Assembly: GCA_017475845.1 (NCBI GenBank)
Contig: JAFVEU010000213.1
Coordinates: 1-9,242, forward strand
Source: Lachnospiraceae bacterium
Lineage (GTDB): Bacteria; Bacillota; Clostridia; Lachnospirales; Lachnospiraceae
Direction: 5' to 3'
DNA: 9,242 bases
Position 1 is the stretch's first letter. Each line of letters opens with the position of its first letter. The position numbers and the translations under genes are program-made. This document shows, one piece after another, positions 1 to 5,873 of this stretch. Below the pieces are notes generated by a model. It saw only the letters and a list, made by a program, of their open reading frames with translations. It had not been told where the DNA came from and made no database searches.

Positions 1-13
1 CGCCCCCTGTCTC

Positions 14-43
14 TTGCGGAAAGCGGTGAATATTAGGTAAAAT
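14..43 (+). promoter_or_regulatory. Possible sigma-A type promoter for the symporter gene
   Basis: A TTGCGG hexamer (14-19, three matches to the -35 consensus) is followed after 18 bases by TAAAAT (38-43, five of six matches to the -10 consensus). It lies about 80 bases before the chosen symporter start and faces the right way. The -35 box is weak, so this is a candidate only. The sequence between it and the gene contains a Shine-Dalgarno-like AAGGAG at 44-49 that has no start codon at a usable distance. Confidence 0.3.
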
Positions 44-110
44 AAGGAGACAATACACACGGGACCGCAGCCGGAGAAGATGATGCATGATCCCACGGGT
101 TCCCGAAAAG

Positions 111-117
111 AAAGGGG
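111..117 (+). promoter_or_regulatory. Ribosome binding site deciding the symporter start
   Basis: AAAGGGG lies seven bases before the ATG at 125. It is better placed than the GGAG at 73-76, which stands 3 and 6 bases before the paired ATG codons at 80 and 83. It is the main reason for starting the symporter at 125; the 15 codons between 80 and 125 would then be leader, including the bases of this site. Confidence 0.6.
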
Positions 118-124
118 TGTAATA

Positions 125-1765
125 ATGCTACTGTCATGTAATACCGGGAATATCCCCGTAGGACTTGACTATATCAGGGAGAGTCTGAAGAGCAGAAAGG
201 TCCATTCCAAGGCCATATCGAAAACAATCCTCACATCGGAGGAGGTGCTGGCAAGGCTTATATCCAACGCACCGGATCCGGAAGAAAAGATCAATGTGGA
301 AGTAGTGGGAATATTCGGAAATCACACGGTCCGCTTCAGGGCAAAGGGAGAACCCTTTGACGCGGCTGATATCGAGAAAGATCTTTTATTTGAGCAGGAG
401 GATGAAGAAGCAAATATCGCCATCCGGAGGCTTTTAGGCAAGATCCTTGGAAATAATCTCCATATAGATTGCCGTAACGGCGTGAATACCGCTGAAGTCA
501 GGGTCGTAAAGTCACGCTATTCGGGGCTTATCTATACTCTCATAGCACTGATACTCGGAATCGGCACCGGACTTTTCATGCAGCATTTCCTTCCGGGAGA
601 GCTGGCCAAGGGGATCAGTTCCAATCTCTTTACTCCGATATACAGCATGTTCATGAACGCGCTGAAGATGGTGGTGGCGCCGCTTGTCTTTTTCTCCATA
701 GCGTCCAGCATTGCGGATTTCGGGGACATCAAGGCTCTGGGCCGCATAGCCCTGCGGATCGTGACCATGTATATCCTGACCTCCGTTATAGCTATAGGCG
801 TGGGGCTTCTCACATACCAGATATTCCCCATAGGGAATACTTCTCTTGCTTCGGCAGTCTCAGGAGAGGCAGCAGCCGAGACTCTGGCAAAAAGTGAAAG
901 TGCCACGGTTTCCATCAAGGATACTCTGGTGGGTATAGTTCCCGGTGATATCATCACTCCCTTCCAGAAATCCGATATGCTGCAGATAATATTCATGGCC
1001 ATGGTACTGGGGCTCGCTGCCGCGTCCCTTTCCAAAAAATATCCCATGGGCCGGGAGATACTGGCAGTATTCAATGCCCTGGCCTCGAAGATCACCGCTG
1101 TGATGGTGGCATTTATCCCGTTAGTGGTATTCTGCTCCATGGCTAAGATGATGATCTCCATGAACCTTTCGGATCTGGTCAACGTTATCCTCTGGGTTCC
1201 TGTGATCTATTTCGGAGATGTATTGATGATAATCGTATATCTCCTGCTTTTGCTGGTGCTCGCGGGCTTAAATCCCCTGACCTTCCTCATGAAATACTAC
1301 CCGGCCATGGTTTCGGCATTTACCTTCTCGTCCAGCAACGCAGCCCTGCCCTCATCCATCAAGCAGTGTGATGAAATGGGTGTTTCCCCTAAGGTCTACT
1401 CATTTTCACTGCCCCTGGGGGCCACCATCAATATGGACGGAAGCTGCATTACCCTTGTGATCACGGCACTGTTCTTCGCTAAGATATTCGAGATCCCGGT
1501 AACAGGCAGTGTACTTCTGTCCCTCTTTATATCCATCATAGTCCTGTCAGTGGGAAGCCCGGGAGTTCCCGGCGGAAACCTTGTATGCATCGCCCTGCTG
1601 GTTCCCCAGATAGGGATCCCGGCAGAATCCATAAGCCTTGTTATGGGTCTCTATCCCCTGGTCAGCATGATGCAGACCTGCGCCAATGTGACCGGTGATG
1701 CAGTGGTGACTTCAATAGTTTCAAAGCATGAGGGGCTCATGGATACGGAGAAATTCATGAAATGA
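125..1765 (+). CDS. Cation:dicarboxylate/amino-acid symporter (DAACS family) with a fused RsbW/GHKL-like N-terminal domain
   Basis: This is an inner-membrane secondary transporter of the glutamate/dicarboxylate symporter family, 546 residues from the ATG at 125 (561 if the ATG at 80 is used). The membrane part runs from about residue 133 to 535 and shows the family marks: the serine-rich hairpin 1 with SSS at 402-404, NMDGS at 436-440, hairpin 2 GSPGVPGG at 477-484, and NVTGD at 521-525 in the last helix. The cation-binding Asn and Asp residues are therefore kept. Compared with archaeal GltPh, the substrate Arg397 position is Gln517 and Asp394 is Ser514, so a substrate other than aspartate or glutamate is likely. 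Residues about 5-130 form an extra soluble domain not found in ordinary members. Its helix-strand pattern resembles an anti-sigma-factor GHKL ATPase, but the usual ATP-binding Asn and Asp are missing. The gene stands alone on this strand and converges on hypF. The substrate is not known. Confidence 0.88.
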   Translation: MLLSCNTGNIPVGLDYIRESLKSRKVHSKAISKTILTSEEVLARLISNAPDPEEKINVEVVGIFGNHTVRFRAKGEPFDAADIEKDLLFEQEDEEANIAIRRLLGKILGNNLHIDCRNGVNTAEVRVVKSRYSGLIYTLIALILGIGTGLFMQHFLPGELAKGISSNLFTPIYSMFMNALKMVVAPLVFFSIASSIADFGDIKALGRIALRIVTMYILTSVIAIGVGLLTYQIFPIGNTSLASAVSGEAAAETLAKSESATVSIKDTLVGIVPGDIITPFQKSDMLQIIFMAMVLGLAAASLSKKYPMGREILAVFNALASKITAVMVAFIPLVVFCSMAKMMISMNLSDLVNVILWVPVIYFGDVLMIIVYLLLLLVLAGLNPLTFLMKYYPAMVSAFTFSSSNAALPSSIKQCDEMGVSPKVYSFSLPLGATINMDGSCITLVITALFFAKIFEIPVTGSVLLSLFISIIVLSVGSPGVPGGNLVCIALLVPQIGIPAESISLVMGLYPLVSMMQTCANVTGDAVVTSIVSKHEGLMDTEKFMK

Positions 1766-1766
1766 T

Positions 1767-1803
1767 CGGGAAAAGTGCGGCCTGTCAGGACAGGTTCATC
1801 CCG
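1767..1803. terminator. Possible bidirectional terminator between convergent genes
   Basis: A short hairpin, CCTGT-cagg-ACAGG at 1781-1794, lies inside an outer pairing of CGGGA (1767-1771) with TCCCG (1799-1803). It covers the 19-base gap between the convergent symporter and hypF stop codons and runs into the last codons of hypF. On the minus strand the inner stem is followed by a short TTTT run; on the plus strand there is no real T tract. It may end either transcript weakly. Confidence 0.35.
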
Positions 1804-4178
1804 TAGAGGCACTGTCCCGCGGAGATGCCGCCGTCATTTGAGGGTATCAGGCTGTGGGTAAGGACGGAGATGCCCTCTTTGACAAGGCCCTCCTTTACAA
1901 GACGGAGGAATAAGGTGTTCTGGAAACAGCCTCCGCTTAAAGCTGCAGTCCTTATGCCGCTTTCCTTGCAGGCTTTACGGATATCGGATACGGTGAGGAG
2001 CGATAAGGCATAGTGGAAAAAGAAGGCAAGCATTTTTGTGTCTTCTCCCCGAAGAGCGGCTTCAACTACCATATTAAAAAGAATATCCGTCATCAAAAGG
2101 CTCTGTCCGTTTTCAAGGCAGAGCCTTTCTGCTTCCTGTATAAGGCCTAAAGGCAGTATAGTACCTTTCCCGGTGAGTGAGCTCTCCTCATATCTTTCGG
2201 CCCCGAACTGCAGTAACATTGCCGCTTCCCCTTCAAAGGAGGACTCCCTGCAGAAGCCAAGGACTGCGGATACAGCATCAAAGAGCCTTCCGGCACTGCT
2301 TGACAAAAGGGAATTAACTCCCGTCTCTGCCATGCGGGATACAAGAGATGCCTCTTCTCCGGTGCAGAGCATAAGCCTTTCGGCCGTTTCCCTTATCTCC
2401 CCCGGGAAGGAGAGCCTGAGCATTGATACCGCGCTCTTCCACCCCTCCTTTGCTCCGCTGTCTCCCCCAACCTGCATAAAGGGACGGATATGGGAAAGTC
2501 TCTCGTACCCCGAAAGATCTGCCCTCATTATCTCGCTTCCCCAAATGCTTCCGTCCCCGCCGTAGCCCGTACCGTCAAAGGCCGCACCGATGACCGGACC
2601 GGAAAAGCCGTTTTCCGCCATGCAGGATAAGATATGCGCATAGTGGTGCTGCACTTTGATGTGAGGGATCTTAAGCTCTGCCGCGGTTTCTTCAGCGATC
2701 CTCACCGAAGCATAGCCCGGGTGCATGTCGGATATAATGATCTCCGGCTTAAGCTCAAGCAGCTCTTCCATCCGTTCCACACCCTTTTTAAGGACTGTTC
2801 CCGACCTTATATCCCCCATGTCGCCAACGTATGCCGAAGGGTAAAGCTTATTACCCTCCGAGATACAGAAGCAGTTTTTAAGATCTCCCCCCAGGGCAAG
2901 CACCGTTCTTCTTATCCCTGTGTCCTTAATAGGCATCATAAGAGGCAGGGGTGCGTATCCTCTGGATCTCCTTAGGATACAGGGCTTTCCCTCAAAGAAG
3001 TCCATCACGGAATCGTCTGCCCTTGTAAGTATCTCCCTGTTATTGGAAAGTATGATATCGGAAAAAGGAGACAGTTCTTCAAGGGCCTCTTCATCATTTA
3101 TGCATATCGGGGCACCGGACACGTTTCCGCTGGTCATGACCAGAGTGTCCGGCAGATCCCTTCCGTCATCCAGTGAAAATAATAAAAGATGCAGCGGAGC
3201 ATAAGGCAGCATCACCCCGAGCTTCGGGTTGTCCGGAGCCACGGCGGGGGATATGCCGGGAACATCCCTTTTTCTTAAAAGGACAATGGGGCGCTGATAA
3301 GCCTTTAACGCATTCTCCTGAAAGAGAGCCGTTTCACACTCGCGTTTAACGGTATCCATATCCTTCATCATTACCGCAAAGGGCTTTGCAGGCCTCATCT
3401 TTCTCTGCCTTAAAAGCCTTACCGCATTATCGTCATACGCCGAGCAGCAGAGATGGAATCCGCCTATGCCTTTTACTGCGGCTATCCCGCCTTCTGCTAT
3501 CACCCTTCTCACCTCGGAAATTGCCGAAAGGCCCTTAAGATCCTTTCCCGGCACGTAAAACTCGGGACCGCAGTCATTGCAGCAGACGCTTTGAAGGTCA
3601 AACATCCTGGAATCCGGATCCTCATACTCCCTGCCGCATTCCGGGCAGAGGGGAAAGGCTCCCATGCTGCTCCTTTCCCGGTCATAGGGAAAGGACCTTA
3701 GAATAGTGAATCTGGGGCCGCACTGGGTGCAGTTTATGAAAGGATGGAGATACCTTCTGTTTCCGAGATCAAAGAGATCCTTCGCGCACTCTTCGCAGAT
3801 CCCGATATCCGGAGACATGTATTTCTCTCCGGATACATGCTCGCTTTTCCTTATTTCAAAGCCCTTTATACCTGCAGCGCTTTCCTCTGCAATATCTTCA
3901 CCGCTTTCTTCTCCCTTTGCCGGACCGGTGCTCTCACCGCCCCCGTATTCACTGATCTCCGAACGTATTATCACAGCTCTCTCCGGCGGTGAGGACAGCA
4001 GGGCATTATAACACTCCCGCACCCTGTCTTCAGGGCCGGAAGCCATAATTTCCACCATGGAACCCTTATTCTTAACAAAGCCAAGGATACCCCGGGAGTC
4101 AGCCTCTCTCTTAACAAAGGGCCTGAACCCCACTCCCTGTACAATGCCGTATATCCTTATCAATCGGTGAGCGATCAT
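1785..4178 (-). CDS. hypF: Carbamoyltransferase HypF, [NiFe]-hydrogenase maturation
   Basis: HypF uses carbamoyl phosphate and ATP to place a thiocarboxamide on the C-terminal cysteine of HypE, the source of the cyanide ligands of the [NiFe] centre. The 797 residues match the full family plan (E. coli about 750). An acylphosphatase domain comes first, with Arg19 in GVGFRP and Asn37. Paired zinc-finger cysteines follow (C128/C131, C150/C153, C178/C181, C200/C203). Next is a YrdC-like domain with KGIGGFH near 236, KPFAVM near 265 and TSGN at 349. The last is a Kae1-like domain with HHYAH at 511-515, DGTGYG at 535-540, SGGCFQN near 748 and SNDGG at 780-784. Residues about 79-103 are an acidic, Gly/Ser-rich insertion at the end of the first domain. 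The fourth zinc motif reads FDLQS where E. coli-type proteins have FHAQP. The start has GAGG five bases upstream. It follows truA by 16 nt, so co-transcription is likely. No hyp partner or hydrogenase gene is in the window. Confidence 0.95.
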   Translation of the reverse strand: MIAHRLIRIYGIVQGVGFRPFVKREADSRGILGFVKNKGSMVEIMASGPEDRVRECYNALLSSPPERAVIIRSEISEYGGGESTGPAKGEESGEDIAEESAAGIKGFEIRKSEHVSGEKYMSPDIGICEECAKDLFDLGNRRYLHPFINCTQCGPRFTILRSFPYDRERSSMGAFPLCPECGREYEDPDSRMFDLQSVCCNDCGPEFYVPGKDLKGLSAISEVRRVIAEGGIAAVKGIGGFHLCCSAYDDNAVRLLRQRKMRPAKPFAVMMKDMDTVKRECETALFQENALKAYQRPIVLLRKRDVPGISPAVAPDNPKLGVMLPYAPLHLLLFSLDDGRDLPDTLVMTSGNVSGAPICINDEEALEELSPFSDIILSNNREILTRADDSVMDFFEGKPCILRRSRGYAPLPLMMPIKDTGIRRTVLALGGDLKNCFCISEGNKLYPSAYVGDMGDIRSGTVLKKGVERMEELLELKPEIIISDMHPGYASVRIAEETAAELKIPHIKVQHHYAHILSCMAENGFSGPVIGAAFDGTGYGGDGSIWGSEIMRADLSGYERLSHIRPFMQVGGDSGAKEGWKSAVSMLRLSFPGEIRETAERLMLCTGEEASLVSRMAETGVNSLLSSSAGRLFDAVSAVLGFCRESSFEGEAAMLLQFGAERYEESSLTGKGTILPLGLIQEAERLCLENGQSLLMTDILFNMVVEAALRGEDTKMLAFFFHYALSLLTVSDIRKACKESGIRTAALSGGCFQNTLFLRLVKEGLVKEGISVLTHSLIPSNDGGISAGQCLYGMNLS

Positions 4179-4194
4179 ACGAACCTCATAATAA

Positions 4195-4959
4195 CTATAA
4201 CTTTACATCACGGATCGCCTCCTGATCCATGACTATCTGAATCAAAGTGAGACCATTAGGAGGAGCTGTGGGTCCAGCCTTCCTCCTGTCCAAAGCATCA
4301 AGTATCCCAGGGATGTCCTCAGGTCTCCTTTTTCCTCTGCCGATCTCCACAAGGGTACCTGTGATTATCCGGACCATGTTGTATAAGAAGCCGTAACCCC
4401 TGACCCAAATGCGGATCTCGTCCTCTTCTTTTTCCACAGAGATATGACTTATCTCTCTTACCGTAGTCCTCGCATCCGTGTGGACCGAGCAGAAGGATTT
4501 AAAATCGTGCTCTCCCATAAGAAAGGAAGCCCCAAGCCTCATCTTTTCGATATCAAGGTCAAAGGAAATATCCCAGGCATACCTTATCCGTAAAGGATCC
4601 GGAATGTCGGTCAGGATTATCCTGTAGAGATAGGTCTTTTCCGTTTTGATGTTCTTAAAATGAAAGTCCGGAGGAACCTCCTTTGATGAAAGGATCCTTA
4701 TATCGGAAGGAAGACAGGTATTCAGGGCATAGGAAAACCTGTCAGAGGGAATGGTGGAAAGGGTGTCGAATACCGCGAGATTCCCTTTGGCATGCACTCC
4801 GGCATCTGTCCGGCTTGCCCCCATTACTTCGATATCCTCACCTGTCAGGCGTTTTAATGCGCGGTTTATATTACCTGCTATGGTCTCCGCGTTTTCCGCT
4901 TCCTGCCAGCCGTGATAATCCGTTCCGTCGTATGCTGCTTTTATCAGTATCCTTCTCAT
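4195..4959 (-). CDS. truA: tRNA pseudouridine(38-40) synthase TruA
   Basis: TruA converts uridines 38, 39 and 40 of the tRNA anticodon arm to pseudouridine in the cytoplasm. The 254-residue length is normal. The catalytic aspartate is Asp52 in GASRTDAGVHAKG. The active-site tyrosine is Tyr110 in KTYLYR. The second half shows GYGFLYNMVR around 188-197 and APPNGL at 232-237, all typical of the family. The first ATG fits homologues (MRRILIKAAYDG); an in-frame TGA lies shortly upstream and no other start is available. The Shine-Dalgarno signal before it is poor. It sits 80 nt after ecfT and 16 nt before hypF; ecfT-truA is the standard Firmicute order. Confidence 0.96.
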   Translation of the reverse strand: MRRILIKAAYDGTDYHGWQEAENAETIAGNINRALKRLTGEDIEVMGASRTDAGVHAKGNLAVFDTLSTIPSDRFSYALNTCLPSDIRILSSKEVPPDFHFKNIKTEKTYLYRIILTDIPDPLRIRYAWDISFDLDIEKMRLGASFLMGEHDFKSFCSVHTDARTTVREISHISVEKEEDEIRIWVRGYGFLYNMVRIITGTLVEIGRGKRRPEDIPGILDALDRRKAGPTAPPNGLTLIQIVMDQEAIRDVKL

Positions 4960-4990
4960 CCAACTTACCCGGGGGTTATTATTTCAGACA

Positions 4991-5026
4991 GCCACGGCAT
5001 TTAAGATCCGCGTGCGGAACCATGGC
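4991..5026 (-). other. Possible RNA stem-loop in the ecfT-truA gap
   Basis: Read on the minus strand, GCCATGG (5020-5026) can pair with CCGTGGC (4991-4997) over seven positions with one G-U pair. Inside it, CCG-CACG-CGG (5008-5017) can form a small second hairpin. The wobble pair closes only in the minus-strand RNA; on the plus strand it would be a C-A mismatch. No T run follows, so it is not a normal terminator. It could be a processing or stability element, or chance. Confidence 0.25.
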
Positions 5027-5039
5027 ATGAGCGCCTTAG

Positions 5040-5858
5040 TCAGGCCAGGCCGTATCTGCTTAACAGTATGCCGGATGCGATCACAAGAGCGAGGTAGAAA
5101 AACAGCACGGCATATGCGGCAAGATCCCTCTTCTTATATACCAGAGGCTTCATCTTGGTCCTGCCTTCTCCTCCCCTGTAGCATCTTGCTTCCATTGCAA
5201 GAGCCAGGTCATTGGCCCTTCTGAATGCGGAGACAAAGAGAGGCACCAGGATCGGCACAAGGGCCTTTGCCCGCTCTATCACGTTTCCGCTGTCAAAATC
5301 CGCGCCCCTTGCTTCCTGGGCCTTCATGATCTTATCCGTTTCCTCCATGAGTATGGGAATAAATCTTAAAGCAATGCTCATCATCATTGCCACCTCGTGA
5401 ACCGGCACCTTAAAGATCTTTAAGGGGGACATCAGGGATTCCAGCCCATCCGTCAGGTTATTCGGTGTGGTGGTCAGTGTCATGAGTGATGAGCCGATTA
5501 TCAGATAGATAAGCCTTATAGCGGTAAAGGCCGCGATCTTTAAGCCTTCATCCGTGATCTTAAATATCCAGAAGCTGAATACCGTGATCCCCGGAGTCAG
5601 AAACATATTCAATACCACGGTTAAAATGAGGATAAAAAAGATGCTCTTCATTCCCCTTAGCATATAGCTGAAAGGAACCTTTGAAAGCAGCACAGCGGAA
5701 ACAAGGAACAGAGTGGCCAGTATCACTGCCGCAGCGCTCCTGAATATGAATAGCGATATGATGAACACAAACGTGCCTGTAATCTTGGTCCTGGGATCCA
5801 GTTCATGGATTACGGATCTCGTATCATAATACTGTCCCAGAGTAATATCTCGAAGCAT
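5040..5858 (-). CDS. ecfT: Energy-coupling factor transporter transmembrane protein EcfT
   Basis: EcfT is the membrane coupling subunit of an ECF vitamin/micronutrient transporter. It links the two ATPases to substrate-binding S components. The 272-residue protein has hydrophobic segments near residues 25-58, 70-90, 105-128 and 245-266. Two cytoplasmic coupling motifs are visible: AQEARGADF with Ala183-Arg184-Gly185, and AMEARCYRGG with Ala224-Arg225-Cys226. Cys in place of Gly in the second motif fits clostridial EcfT as I remember it. The ATG has AAAGGA about seven bases upstream. The gene begins 15 nt after the fused ATPase gene, so the two are surely co-transcribed. No S-component gene is nearby, as expected for a group II module shared by S components encoded elsewhere. 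Confidence 0.95.
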   Translation of the reverse strand: MLRDITLGQYYDTRSVIHELDPRTKITGTFVFIISLFIFRSAAAVILATLFLVSAVLLSKVPFSYMLRGMKSIFFILILTVVLNMFLTPGITVFSFWIFKITDEGLKIAAFTAIRLIYLIIGSSLMTLTTTPNNLTDGLESLMSPLKIFKVPVHEVAMMMSIALRFIPILMEETDKIMKAQEARGADFDSGNVIERAKALVPILVPLFVSAFRRANDLALAMEARCYRGGEGRTKMKPLVYKKRDLAAYAVLFFYLALVIASGILLSRYGLA

Positions 5859-5873
5859 TTTTTATCCTTTACC

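Noticed and set aside
44..49. Shine-Dalgarno-like AAGGAG in the symporter leader, possibly for a small leader peptide
   Set aside because: No ATG, GTG or TTG lies at a usable distance downstream.
80..124. Upstream start for the symporter at the ATG of 80
   Set aside because: The ATG at 125 has a better placed ribosome binding site (AAAGGGG, seven bases away). The longer form cannot be excluded because GGAG precedes the ATG pair at 80 and 83.
532..1182. Long minus-strand open frame (216 codons) opposite the symporter
   Set aside because: It lies wholly antisense to well-supported membrane-domain motifs, its product resembles no family I know, and it is best explained by codon use of the real gene.
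2038..2565. Plus-strand open frame (175 codons) opposite hypF
   Set aside because: It is antisense to the conserved Kae1-like domain of HypF and its product has a low-complexity Ser/Pro/Leu composition typical of shadow frames.
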